Shown one piece after another: positions 17,294 through 26,088 of a DNA stretch of 64,000 bases. The translations under genes were made by a program, and so were the position numbers. The stretch lies in NCBI RefSeq assembly GCF_001636695.1, contig NZ_LGEL01000018.1, forward strand, positions 28,357 through 92,356. Direction: 5' to 3'. A model generated the notes under the pieces. It was not told the origin of the DNA. It searched no databases and worked only from the letters and a program-made list of their open reading frames with translations. How positions within the stretch are numbered: position 1 is the stretch's first letter; every line of letters begins with the position of its first letter. Origin of the DNA: Pedobacter panaciterrae. GTDB taxonomy: Bacteria; Bacteroidota; Bacteroidia; Sphingobacteriales; Sphingobacteriaceae.

Positions 17294-19666
17294 CTAATTG
17301 AAATAAACATAGGTAATGCCATCGCCGCCTCGATCTGCATGTTCGTCTTCTACCCTGTTTACCTGGCTATATTTCTTTAAATACTCACGAATCAGTTTTC
17401 TCAAAATGCCATCACCTTTTCCGTGGATAATTTTTATAAAAGGGAAGCCGAGCATAATAGATTTATCAAGATATTTTTCTACTTCATGCAGTGCATTTTC
17501 ACCACGCATACCACGCAGATCCAATTCAGCAGTGAAGCTGGATATTGCTTCAGAAATACTTCCGGTAAATGAGTTATTCTGGACGGCTTTTTTCGCTTGC
17601 TTGTTACTGATTTTCTGTACACGGTTTTTCTTTAGCACGGAACGAAGATCTCCGAGTGCAACAACCAGATTATCACGATTTATCTCAAGTACCTGCCCCA
17701 TGGTTTCGCTATTGTTTAGCTGTACCCAGTCGCCCACCTCAATAGGTGTATTGCTAATCACTGGTACTTCAGGTTTTTTCTCTTCTTTTACATGGTTCTG
17801 AACCAATACTTTTTGCAGATTTTGTCTCAGTTCTTTGGTTACAACCTTATCTGCCTTGCTTTCCTTAATCTCTGCTATAGTATTCTCGACCAGCTTATTG
17901 GCATTTCTAATGATCGCCTGAGCTTCCAGCTTAGCCTCTTTAATCAGCACCTTCTTGTTCTCATCCAGAAACAGTTTCAGTTTCTCGTTTTCGGCCACAA
18001 GATTTTTCACCTTATTCTGTTGATTAGAAAGGTTTAACTTTGTATCGTAAATCTGTTTCTTTTCACGTTCCAGATCAACAAGTAAACTATCTATCCTGTT
18101 TTGATTAGTACCTGTTTTGGCTCTGGCCAGTTCAAGTACCTCCTTTTGCAAACCAATGTTCTGCGCAATTTCAAAAGCATAGGAACTTCCCGGTTTACCA
18201 ATTTCCAGTACATACATTGGCTTCATCTTGTCGTTATCAAACAACATCGACGCATTTTCAAGACCCGGCGTATTGCCTGCAAAGAGCTTCAAATTAGAAT
18301 AGTGAGTGGTAATTACCCCTCTTACTTTTTTATTGTTCAATACTTCCAAAACAGCTTCGGCCATAGGACCACCAAATTGTGGATCGGTACCGGTTCCAAA
18401 CTCATCAATCAGAACAAGAGATTTTGGAGTGGCATGTGCAACAAAATACCTCATCTTAGTAAGGTGTGCACTGTAAGTACTTAAATCACTTTCTATAGAC
18501 TGATCATCACCGATATCCGCAAATATCTGATCAAATATCCCGACCTCACTAGATTCATGCACAGGAATCAATAAGCCTGATTGCACCATTAGCTGCAATA
18601 AACCTACAGTCTTCATACAAACAGACTTGCCTCCGGCATTAGGCCCTGATACCAGCACAATCCGCATGTTCTCATTAATATGAAAATTTAAAGGAACAAC
18701 CGTTTTTTTATCCTCTTTAAAGGAAAGATACAATAATGGGTGACGTGCATTAACCAGCTTTGTTTTTGCTTCCTTTATTAAAACTGGCATATCGGCTTCA
18801 ACATCGATAGCAAATAAAGCCTTTGCACGTACAAAATCTAACTTAGTAAGGAAACCATGGTACGACAGCAGCAATGGTGTATATGGTCTCAGGTCATTCG
18901 TCAGTGCAATTAAAATCTTTATAATCTCCCTCCGCTTATCAAACTCAAGGTCCCTAAGTTTATTATTTAATGAAAATACTTCTTCGGGCTCTATGTATAC
19001 TGTTTGTCCACTAGCCGACTCATCATGAATAAAACCTTTCAGTTTTCTTTTATTCTCAGCAAGTACCGGAATACACATTCTTCCATCCCGTATGGTTAAG
19101 CTACCATCGGCAACCCAATTATTACTAATTGCCTGCTTGTAAATCGAATCCATTCTCTTCCTCACATCCTGCTCTGCTTTTGCTATTTCTCCAATTATAT
19201 TTTGAAGCGCAACAGAGGCATTTGGCTTTATCTTTCCTTTCGGATCTAATACAGATTCTATACGTTTAAGAATATTTTTTTCAACAGGAAGATGCTCAAA
19301 TAATGCTTCCAGATTAGGATACACTTCTTTTCTTTCATCAAAAAACCTCAATACCGAAAACACTGTTTGTAATGAGGCATACATTTGGTGCAGCTCGTCC
19401 TCTACAAGATAAGTTCCCTCCACTCTGATCTTATCGGCCAGAGATTTTATGTCAAAAAAAGTACTGATTTGCAGTGGTTCCTGGTTTTCGAGGATACTCT
19501 TAAACTCATTCGTTTGTCTCAGAAATTTATTGATCTGATCAAACTTGGTCATCACTTGCATTTTGCTCACCATTTGCTGCCCCATTGGGCTCAGGCAGTG
19601 TGCATAAATAAGTTGTTTTACCTCATTAAACCCCAAACGCTCTAAACAATTCTCCGGATATAACAT
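17294..19666 (-). CDS. mutS2: Endonuclease MutS2
   Basis: DNA-structure-binding ATPase/nuclease of the MutS family, linked to suppression of recombination or, in some bacteria, rescue of collided ribosomes. The core has Walker A GPNAGGKS (341-348) and Walker B LVLIDEFGTGTDP (about 417-429). A long coiled-coil of about residues 515-625 follows. The C-terminal Smr nuclease domain shows LDLRGMRGENALHEVEKYLD and IIHGKGDGILR. Length 790 aa is full. The ATG is 13 bp after the stop of the upstream DUF4296 lipoprotein gene, suggesting one transcript. Confidence 0.95.
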   Translation of the reverse strand: MLYPENCLERLGFNEVKQLIYAHCLSPMGQQMVSKMQVMTKFDQINKFLRQTNEFKSILENQEPLQISTFFDIKSLADKIRVEGTYLVEDELHQMYASLQTVFSVLRFFDERKEVYPNLEALFEHLPVEKNILKRIESVLDPKGKIKPNASVALQNIIGEIAKAEQDVRKRMDSIYKQAISNNWVADGSLTIRDGRMCIPVLAENKRKLKGFIHDESASGQTVYIEPEEVFSLNNKLRDLEFDKRREIIKILIALTNDLRPYTPLLLSYHGFLTKLDFVRAKALFAIDVEADMPVLIKEAKTKLVNARHPLLYLSFKEDKKTVVPLNFHINENMRIVLVSGPNAGGKSVCMKTVGLLQLMVQSGLLIPVHESSEVGIFDQIFADIGDDQSIESDLSTYSAHLTKMRYFVAHATPKSLVLIDEFGTGTDPQFGGPMAEAVLEVLNNKKVRGVITTHYSNLKLFAGNTPGLENASMLFDNDKMKPMYVLEIGKPGSSYAFEIAQNIGLQKEVLELARAKTGTNQNRIDSLLVDLEREKKQIYDTKLNLSNQQNKVKNLVAENEKLKLFLDENKKVLIKEAKLEAQAIIRNANKLVENTIAEIKESKADKVVTKELRQNLQKVLVQNHVKEEKKPEVPVISNTPIEVGDWVQLNNSETMGQVLEINRDNLVVALGDLRSVLKKNRVQKISNKQAKKAVQNNSFTGSISEAISSFTAELDLRGMRGENALHEVEKYLDKSIMLGFPFIKIIHGKGDGILRKLIREYLKKYSQVNRVEDEHADRGGDGITYVYFN

Positions 19667-19679
19667 TCCTATTTCTATC

Positions 19680-20294
19680 TTAATTTTTCTTAATAGTTTT
19701 CTTCAATAACTCCCTGGCCTTTATAGAGTCAGCTCGTTTTTGCCTGATGGCCTTTCTCATAACAGCCTTAGCTTTCCTTGTTGAATCTGCTTTTTTAACA
19801 GAATCGGCCTTTTTAACTGCAAAAGCTTTCTTTAAAGAGTCGGCTTTAAACTTAGCCCTTTGAGGTGCTGTAACCTTTTTCAATGAATCTGCACGTTTCA
19901 CAGAATCTAACTTCATTTTGGCTTTAAGGGCATTAGCAGTCTTAACATTTATCAATGAATCTGCCTTTACCAGCACGCTCTTTTGCTTTGATAAACCCCT
20001 GGTTACATTTTCATAAATCCCATCCAGTATTTTAGGATGTTGACTGTAGTAAGCCATACTCTTACCAAAAAGAGCAGAATCTATCTCATACCTTTTGTAA
20101 ATACCGCCGTAATAAGCCGAAGCCATTATTTTTGCAGAATCAGTAAAAGGTATGGTAGTTATGTAGGCATCCGCAATATGGATATCATGCAACACCAGGG
20201 CCATTTTATCAGGCTGAATAATATCGGATGGGATACCTGGCTTACAGCCCGCAACGAATAAAAAAAGGAAGGCTATATATATAAAGTTCTTCAT
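19680..20294 (-). CDS. DUF4296 lipoprotein with a basic coiled C-terminal tail
   Basis: Envelope lipoprotein of unknown role. The ATG at 20294 gives MKNFIYIAFLFLFVAGC, a good lipobox; the longer ORF begins inside the divergent yggS promoter region and is unlikely. DUF4296 is recognised by PDKMALVLHDIHIADAY (about residue 28) and the YGGIYKRYEIDSALFGKSMAYYSQHP stretch, quoted here only in part as YEIDSALFGKSM. From about residue 115 the chain is a repetitive ADSLKKA / ADSVKKA helix very rich in Lys, Ala, Asp and Ser, with no hydrophobic heptads. It precedes mutS2 on the same strand. Confidence 0.82.
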   Translation of the reverse strand: MKNFIYIAFLFLFVAGCKPGIPSDIIQPDKMALVLHDIHIADAYITTIPFTDSAKIMASAYYGGIYKRYEIDSALFGKSMAYYSQHPKILDGIYENVTRGLSKQKSVLVKADSLINVKTANALKAKMKLDSVKRADSLKKVTAPQRAKFKADSLKKAFAVKKADSVKKADSTRKAKAVMRKAIRQKRADSIKARELLKKTIKKN

Positions 20295-20365
20295 TATGCT
20301 CAAAACATCATTATTTCTTAGACAAAGTTCGCTAAGGTTCTTATTTTTACCAAAAATACTGATAA

Positions 20366-21055
20366 ATGAGTATAGCAGATAACTTATTAGAATATAAAAG
20401 CGAATTAGATAACACACAGGTTGAATTAATAGCCGTATCTAAATACCAGGAACCGGATGCGATTATGGAAGCCTACAATGCAGGGCAAAGAGTTTTCGGT
20501 GAAAACATAGTACAGGAGCTGGTTGATAAACAAGCGCAACTACCGAAAGACATTGAGTGGCATCTTATCGGCCATCTGCAAACAAACAAAGTAAAATACA
20601 TTGCTCCTTTTGTAAAATTAATCCACTCGGTTGATAGCCTGAAGCTATTGATTGAAATAAATAAACAAGCAGCAAAAAATAAACGGGTAATAGACTGTTT
20701 ACTGCAAATCTATATTGCAGATGAAGACACCAAATTCGGTCTTGGATTTGATGAAGCTATTGAATTGCTTAGGTCTGAAGAATTTGCCAGTCTTGAAAAT
20801 ATACGGATCGTAGGTTTAATGGGAATTGCGAGTAACAACGCTTCTGAAAAACAGACTCTGGATGAATTTATTGAGTTAAAAGTACTTTTTGATGGCATTA
20901 AAGTTAGTTTTTTTAGAAAAGATGATTACTTTAAGGAAGTATCAATGGGTATGTCTGGCGATTACAAATTAGCAATTGAAGCCGGAAGCACAATGGTAAG
21001 AGTAGGAAGCAGTATTTTTGGCAAAAGGAAGATAAAACATTACAAAACAGAATGA
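20366..21055 (+). CDS. YggS/PLPBP family pyridoxal phosphate homeostasis protein
   Basis: Cytoplasmic PLP-binding TIM-barrel (fold type III) that buffers vitamin B6 rather than catalysing a known reaction. The PLP lysine is K26 in ELIAVSKYQ; FGENIVQELVDK, EWHLIGHLQTNK and the C-terminal SMGMSGDYKLAIEAGSTMVR phosphate-binding stretch are diagnostic. The 229-aa size is normal. It is first of five genes that overlap or nearly overlap (YggS-GNAT-DUF3298-aspartate kinase-methyltransferase), and its stop overlaps the GNAT start by 4 bp. Confidence 0.93.
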   Translation: MSIADNLLEYKSELDNTQVELIAVSKYQEPDAIMEAYNAGQRVFGENIVQELVDKQAQLPKDIEWHLIGHLQTNKVKYIAPFVKLIHSVDSLKLLIEINKQAAKNKRVIDCLLQIYIADEDTKFGLGFDEAIELLRSEEFASLENIRIVGLMGIASNNASEKQTLDEFIELKVLFDGIKVSFFRKDDYFKEVSMGMSGDYKLAIEAGSTMVRVGSSIFGKRKIKHYKTE

Positions 21056-21516
21056 GTATTACAATAAGAGTTGCAGAAAGGGAAGATTGTCCGAGATTAT
21101 TGGAATTAATTAATGAGCTGGCGCTTTATGAAAAAGCACCTGAGGAAGTAACTGTAACTATAGAAGAATTTACAGATGCAGGTTTTGGTGAAAACAAAGT
21201 ATGGAAGGCTTTTGTTGCTGAAGATAACAACAAGATTGTCGGCTTTGCTTTATATTATGTAAGGTACTCTACCTGGAAAGGTTGCCGTTTATATCTGGAA
21301 GATTTTATTGTAACTGAAGAATGCAGAGGAAAAGGTGCCGGAAAACTACTTTTTGAAACTGTTATTCAGGAAGCGAAAGATAAAAACTACAATGGTATGG
21401 TTTGGCAGGTTCTGGATTGGAACGAGCCGGCAATTAATTTTTATAAAAAATATGCTGCTGACTTAGAGTCAGGATGGTTGAATGCATCCTTATCAAAGGA
21501 ACAAATCTTAAAGTAA
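21052..21516 (+). CDS. GNAT family N-acetyltransferase
   Basis: Acetyl-CoA-dependent transferase of 154 residues. The acetyl-CoA site is the motif A strand-loop LEDFIVTEECRGKGAGKLLF (about residues 81-100). The N-terminal RVAEREDCPRLLELINELA, with ALYEKAPEEV and the later VLDWNEPAINFYKKYAA, resembles the diamine/thialysine acetyltransferase (SSAT-like) branch, so the substrate may be a polyamine or lysine analogue. That is inference only. ATGA overlap with yggS and a 1-bp gap before the next gene imply coupled translation. Confidence 0.87.
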   Translation: MSITIRVAEREDCPRLLELINELALYEKAPEEVTVTIEEFTDAGFGENKVWKAFVAEDNNKIVGFALYYVRYSTWKGCRLYLEDFIVTEECRGKGAGKLLFETVIQEAKDKNYNGMVWQVLDWNEPAINFYKKYAADLESGWLNASLSKEQILK

Positions 21517-21517
21517 C

Positions 21518-22327
21518 ATGAAAAAATTAGGACTTTTTATAATCGCGGTAGGCTTTATGGCTTGTCAGAGTGAAAATAAAACAAGCAATGCTACTGACAC
21601 TACAAGTGTTGCAACCACAGGAGACTCATTAACTTTTAAATACGATTCAGTAAAAGTTTATAGCAAAACCCCGGTATCTGTAAATAAAAATGTAACTGAT
21701 ACTTCTAAGGCAGTGATTTCATATCCTTTATTTAATGATGAAAAAGTAAACCAGTTTGTTGAAAACAAAATAAAACTAACTGCAGACTCTGGCAAAAACT
21801 ACAAAACATATAATGAGTATGCCACCGATTTTATTAAAGGTTATGATGATTTTAGCAAGTCTGAAAAGGATTACCCGCAAACCTGGTTCTTAGACATCAA
21901 AGCTAAGGTTGTGAAACAAAAACCGGGATATTTGTCGCTGCTAAACACTTATGTAAATTATTCAGGCGGCGCGCACCCTAACAGTGTATTCACCTACCTT
22001 AACTATAATCCGGCAACACATCAGGAGATCCTTTTAGATTCTCTGATTCAACCGGGCTCAATAACAAAACTTACTGCTGTAGCCGAAAAAATATTCAGAA
22101 GAAATGAAAAGCTTAGCCCTACTGCTAGTTTAAAAGATGGCTATTTCTTTGAAAACGACAAGTTTAAACTGAACGACAACTTCACAGTTACTGACCAGGG
22201 GTTAAAGTTCCTTTACAACCCTTATGAAATTAAGGCTTATGTATACGGAACCACAGAACTGCTTATCCCTTTCAGCGAACTAAAAGAAATTGCTAAACCT
22301 AATTCACTACTAAGTCCCGCAAATTAA
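21518..22327 (+). CDS. DUF4163/DUF3298 (RsiV/PdaC-like) lipoprotein
   Basis: Envelope lipoprotein of 269 residues. The signal MKKLGLFIIAVGFMAC has a lipobox (FMAC). After a Thr/Ser-rich linker (about 18-45) comes a DUF4163-like domain (about 50-120). DUF3298 follows from about 125, recognised by SLLNTYVNYSGGAHPN and the closing YEIKAYVYGTTELLIPFSEL. These domains occur in RsiV (lysozyme-binding anti-sigma) and PdaC, so ligand or cell-wall binding is possible; no enzyme active site is visible. Stop and next start share one base with the aspartate kinase gene. Confidence 0.85.
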   Translation: MKKLGLFIIAVGFMACQSENKTSNATDTTSVATTGDSLTFKYDSVKVYSKTPVSVNKNVTDTSKAVISYPLFNDEKVNQFVENKIKLTADSGKNYKTYNEYATDFIKGYDDFSKSEKDYPQTWFLDIKAKVVKQKPGYLSLLNTYVNYSGGAHPNSVFTYLNYNPATHQEILLDSLIQPGSITKLTAVAEKIFRRNEKLSPTASLKDGYFFENDKFKLNDNFTVTDQGLKFLYNPYEIKAYVYGTTELLIPFSELKEIAKPNSLLSPAN

Positions 22328-23604
22328 TGGAGGTATACAAGTTTGGAGGAGCATCAGTTAAGGATGCCGAAGGGGTACGAAACCTTGCCAAAATCATTAA
22401 AGAACGTAATCAAAAAAACAACCTGTTAATCGTTATCTCGGCAATGGGTAAGATAACAAATAAGCTTGAAGAATTAACAAAAGCATATTTATCCGGCCTT
22501 GATGATACACACGAAATATTTGAAGAAGTAAAACAATTCCATTTCCATATTATCAGCGAATTATTTCCGGATCATACCAACCCCGTTTATAACGATGTTG
22601 CCAATTCATTTGTAGAGATAGACTGGTTACTTGAAGAAGAACCTGATAATTCAGCAGATTATATTTATGATCAGATCGTTTCAATTGGTGAGGTCGTTTC
22701 TACTAAAATTGCCGCAGCTTATTTAAATGAAACAGGCTGTAATGTACAATGGGTTGATGCGCGTAATTTTATCCATACAGATAACAGTTACCGGGAAGCT
22801 CAAGTTAACTGGGAAAAAACAGAACAGGAAATACAAAAAAAGCTTGTTCCTACTTTAGCGCAACGTATTGCTATAACACAAGGCTTTATTGGCAGTACAA
22901 GTGAAAATTTCACCACCACTCTTGGCAGAGACGGCTCTGATTATTCGGCAGCGATATTTGCGTCGTGTCTAAATGCGGCTTCATTAACCATCTGGAAAGA
23001 TGTGCCCGGAGTTTTAAACGCAGACCCAAAGTGGTTTGATGAAACGGAAAGAATTCCGCGTTTGTCCTATCATGATGCAATTGAGCTGGCTTATTACGGT
23101 GCTACAATTATCCACCCTAAAACAATAAAACCGATTCAGAACAAGAACATTCCTTTATATGTACGTTCTTTTCTTGACCATAAAGCCGAAGGCACGGACA
23201 TTACAGGCGAAAACAATCATCTGCCTGTTCCATCTTTTATATTTAAGGTAAACCAGGCACTGATTTCTATCTTCCCTAAAGATTTCTCTTTTATTATAGA
23301 AGAAAACCTGAGTGATATCTTTAGTCTGTTCCATAAGCACAGGGTAAAAATTACCACCATGCTTAACTCTGCGATCAGTTTCTCAGTAAGCTTTGATCAT
23401 GATCCTAAAAAACTGGAAGGACTGATAGCAGATCTTTCACAACACTATAAAGTTAAGTATAATACAGGTCTGGAATTGGTTACCATTAGATATTATAACC
23501 AGCAAACCATAGATAGAGTTACTGTAAACAAAAACATCCTATTGGAAGTTAAAAGCAGATATACCTGTCAGATTGTAATGAGGGACAAAGCAACAATTGA
23601 ATAG
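22327..23604 (+). CDS. Aspartate kinase
   Basis: Phosphorylates L-aspartate, the first step to lysine, threonine and methionine. The N-terminal nucleotide motif is KFGGASVKDAEG (about residues 4-15). TTLGRDGSDYSAAIFA (about 198-213) and the WKDVPGVLNADPKW stretch (about 223) are the kinase signatures; ELAYYGATIIHPKTIKP follows. A regulatory C-terminal ACT-like part (about 315-425) is present but poorly conserved by eye. Length 425 aa fits a monofunctional enzyme. It sits fourth in the overlapped operon; its end overlaps the next gene by 8 bp. Confidence 0.92.
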   Translation: MEVYKFGGASVKDAEGVRNLAKIIKERNQKNNLLIVISAMGKITNKLEELTKAYLSGLDDTHEIFEEVKQFHFHIISELFPDHTNPVYNDVANSFVEIDWLLEEEPDNSADYIYDQIVSIGEVVSTKIAAAYLNETGCNVQWVDARNFIHTDNSYREAQVNWEKTEQEIQKKLVPTLAQRIAITQGFIGSTSENFTTTLGRDGSDYSAAIFASCLNAASLTIWKDVPGVLNADPKWFDETERIPRLSYHDAIELAYYGATIIHPKTIKPIQNKNIPLYVRSFLDHKAEGTDITGENNHLPVPSFIFKVNQALISIFPKDFSFIIEENLSDIFSLFHKHRVKITTMLNSAISFSVSFDHDPKKLEGLIADLSQHYKVKYNTGLELVTIRYYNQQTIDRVTVNKNILLEVKSRYTCQIVMRDKATIE

Positions 23605-24781
23605 ACATGTTTTAGATAGCGAGGTTCAGGAGTACATTAAAAATCATTTAAATGATGATGTACACAAGCTCGCTATGTCTAAAAGTCCGTTTAAAGACGT
23701 TGATGCTAAAGAACTTGCCAACCAGATTTCGGCAAAAAATAAATCAGCAAAAAAACTGCCTACCTGGTATAAAACAGATTCTATTTATTACCCTGCCCTG
23801 CTTTCTATTGAGCAATGTTCATCAGAAACCACAGCTGCCTACAAAGCAGGCCTTGCTATCGGCGACAGCTTGATAGACCTTACCGGGGGCTTTGGAGTTG
23901 ACAGTTATTACTTTGCAAAAGCCGTTAAAAACTTAACGCATTGCGAAATCAATACGGAGCTTTCTGAAATAGCAGCTCATAATGCCATAATGTTGGAACA
24001 ACCAAACATTCGGTGTTTAGCAGAGGATGGTATTGCACTACTCGCAAAAACTAAAGAAGCCTTTGATACAATTTACCTGGATCCTGCACGAAGAAGTTCT
24101 GCAGGCAAGGTTTTTATGCTAAAAGATTGCACTCCTAATGTTGTTGAACATCTGGATTTACTATTATCCAAATCAAAACGCATTATTATTAAAACAGCGC
24201 CTTTATTAGATATCACAGCTGGTTTAAAGGAACTAAACAATGTTTCTGAAGTTCATATTGTAAGTGTAAAAAATGAGTGTAAGGAATTGTTATGGATTAT
24301 TGACAGCAACAAATCTGCACAGCAGCCAAAAATAACAGCGGTTACCCTAAACGATTCTCAAAAGGAATTCTCCTTTTTTAAAGGAGAAGAAGAAACTGAG
24401 GTTGACTTGTTGAGCAAAACCCCTTCTGGCTACTTGTACGAACCAGATGTAGCCTTGCTTAAAAGTGGGGCCTTCAATCTGATAGCTACTATATTTAGAT
24501 TAAAAAAACTACATCACCAAACACAACTGTACGTTTCAGATCATATAGATTCTTCCTTCCCCGGACGAGTATTTAAAATTAACAGCCTCTTATCAGCCAG
24601 TGACCTTAAAAAAGAAAAGTCGCTAAAAGGAAATGTAATTGTGAGGAATTACCGCGATAAAGCAGAAAACCTGGTAAAAAAATACAAAATCAAACCTGAT
24701 CACAACAAGTTTCTTATTTTCACGCAAGGTCCAAACAATGATTATTTAATAATAGATGCCGAAATAGTGCAGCATTATTAA
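23597..24781 (+). CDS. SAM-dependent methyltransferase with THUMP-like C-terminal domain
   Basis: Class I methyltransferase, probably acting on RNA. The SAM site DLTGGFGVDSYYFAKA is near residue 94, and YLDPARRSSAGKVF near 156 supplies the acidic/aromatic part of the pocket. The C-terminal 80 residues (from SDLKKEKSLKGNVIVRNY) are the THUMP-like domain. The TTG at 23597 is the only start available after in-frame stops at 23576 and 23579. It overlaps aspartate kinase by 8 bp, suggesting coupled translation. Substrate unknown. Confidence 0.85.
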   Translation: MNRHVLDSEVQEYIKNHLNDDVHKLAMSKSPFKDVDAKELANQISAKNKSAKKLPTWYKTDSIYYPALLSIEQCSSETTAAYKAGLAIGDSLIDLTGGFGVDSYYFAKAVKNLTHCEINTELSEIAAHNAIMLEQPNIRCLAEDGIALLAKTKEAFDTIYLDPARRSSAGKVFMLKDCTPNVVEHLDLLLSKSKRIIIKTAPLLDITAGLKELNNVSEVHIVSVKNECKELLWIIDSNKSAQQPKITAVTLNDSQKEFSFFKGEEETEVDLLSKTPSGYLYEPDVALLKSGAFNLIATIFRLKKLHHQTQLYVSDHIDSSFPGRVFKINSLLSASDLKKEKSLKGNVIVRNYRDKAENLVKKYKIKPDHNKFLIFTQGPNNDYLIIDAEIVQHY

Positions 24782-24811
24782 AATTTCAGGTTTAGCTATT
24801 TCGATATTAAA

Positions 24812-25000
24812 GGGACTGTATTATAAGCGATCGTATCATAAGCAGTCATATTATAAAGCGGTCGTATCATAAGGCGGTCGTATCATAAGGCGGTCGTATC
24901 ATAAGGCGGTCGTATCATAAGGCGGTCGTATCATAAGGCGGTCGTATTATAAAGCGGTCGTATCATAAGGCGGTCGTATTATAAGGCGGTCGTATCATAA
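24812..25000. repeat. 16-bp tandem array (12 units) abutting a palindromic element
   Basis: Twelve units of GGCGGTCGTATCATAA: the first three (24812-24856) are 15 bp and diverged, units 4-12 (24857-25000) are 16 bp and nearly identical, varying at A/G in base 1 and C/T in base 12. The array leads directly into GCAGTCGTCATCTCGACG, the left edge of the palindrome at 25006. No ORF crosses it with a sensible product. Confidence 0.95.
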
Positions 25001-25005
25001 GCAGT

Positions 25006-25098
25006 CGTCATCTCGACGAAGGAGAGATCTCTTGATTACGCTAATTTGCCCCTGTAACTGTTTCGTGGTAAAGAGATCTCTCCTTCGTCGAGATGACG
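25006..25098. repeat. Dispersed palindromic element with inverted loop orientation
   Basis: Perfect 28-nt arms at 25006-25033 and 25071-25098. They use the CGACGAAGGAG variant instead of CGACGATAGGAG. The 37-nt loop has TTACGCTAATTTGC, which is the reverse complement of the loop motif in the 9921 copy. Between convergent genes. Confidence 0.93.
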
Positions 25099-25119
25099 GA
25101 GGAAGAACGACAAAATCAC

Positions 25120-25155
25120 AAAAAAGAGGGTGATCATGATTTATGATACACCCTC
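25120..25155 (-). terminator. Hairpin with T-tract on the minus strand
   Basis: GAGGGTGATCAT pairs with ATGATACACCCTC (one bulge); on the minus strand it is followed by a run of six T. It would terminate transcription of the 25301-25966 gene about 150 nt past its stop. The 25156-25300 stretch shows nothing else. Confidence 0.6.
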
Positions 25156-25300
25156 CTCATCACCCTCACCTATCACCTTTAATTGTGGTAGATCAACCTC
25201 CCCTAAAAAAGAATATTAACTATCTATTTTAAAGCATTTACGCAAACGCTTAATGAATGGTTGTCACGATTATCATGAATTACTTTAAAATGACGAAAGC

Positions 25301-25966
25301 TTATCCTGTAGCTAATATTTTGATATCTTTTATTTCTAATACTGATTTAGAATATCCCTTTAATACACTATTAATCATGGCCAGTCCAACCTCTTTTAAG
25401 GTGCTTACCAAGCCTGGCATTAACAAGCGCAGCAAAGGATATAACGAAGCTATAATTTTATAATACCCTTTAATATTAACCTGCCCCTCAGTCGGCTTCA
25501 TAAAACCAGGGCGGAAATTATATACCTTTTTAAACGGCAATTTCATTAGTGCATTCTCTGCTTTACCCTTTACTCGTGCCCACATCACACTCCCCTTTTC
25601 GGAACTGTCTGTATGACTACCAGATATATGACTAAAAACCATTTCGGGATTAAGAGTAGCCAGTTTATTTGCAAAGTGCAAAGTGGTATCGTATGTAATG
25701 TAACTATAGTCCGCTTCATTCATCCCTCTTGAACTTATGCCAGCGCAATAAAAACAGGCATCGTAACCGGTTAGCTGATTTTCAATACTATCAATATTGA
25801 AAAAATCCGGCACAATGCATTCTTTTAATTTAGGATGCTTCTGGCCGCTATAGGGTTTCCGACTGATTACTAAAACCTCCTTTACCTGTGGATGTAACAA
25901 GCATTCTAACAATACTCCTTCGCCTACCATACCAGTAGCGCCTGTAATGATTACCTTAATTTCCAT
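25301..25966 (-). CDS. NAD(P)-binding Rossmann protein, atypical short-chain/HTATIP2-like
   Basis: Cytoplasmic Rossmann protein of 221 residues. The dinucleotide loop ITGATGMVGEGVLLECL is at residues 7-23. SISGSHTDS near 113 stands where epimerases carry Ser. Tyr/Lys catalytic pairing is not clear: the RVKGKAENAL segment keeps the Lys, but a Tyr four residues before it is absent. VYNFRPGFMKP is the substrate-side strand. It resembles the TIP30/HTATIP2 and NmrA side of the family, so it may be a sensor or reductase. It stands alone between a repeat-rich region and a long divergent gap before the GT117 gene. Confidence 0.78.
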   Translation of the reverse strand: MEIKVIITGATGMVGEGVLLECLLHPQVKEVLVISRKPYSGQKHPKLKECIVPDFFNIDSIENQLTGYDACFYCAGISSRGMNEADYSYITYDTTLHFANKLATLNPEMVFSHISGSHTDSSEKGSVMWARVKGKAENALMKLPFKKVYNFRPGFMKPTEGQVNIKGYYKIIASLYPLLRLLMPGLVSTLKEVGLAMINSVLKGYSKSVLEIKDIKILATG

Positions 25967-26088
25967 TATTCAACTATATAATTTCCGTGCCTGCAATTTA
26001 ACATTCTTTAACATACTTTAACATTCCTAAAAAAGCTAACTTTCAATGTTTTAGTTATTTTTACTATTAAGTAAATTACCCTCAAACT

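Noticed and set aside
20295-20417. N-terminal extension of the DUF4296 protein
   Set aside because: It would run into the divergent yggS gene and hide the lipobox signal that begins at 20294.
24812-25000. Possible CRISPR array
   Set aside because: Units are 16 bp and directly adjoining, with no spacers and no cas genes.
25257-25463. 68-codon plus-strand ORF
   Set aside because: Mostly antisense to the NAD(P)-binding gene, which has a clear Rossmann motif.
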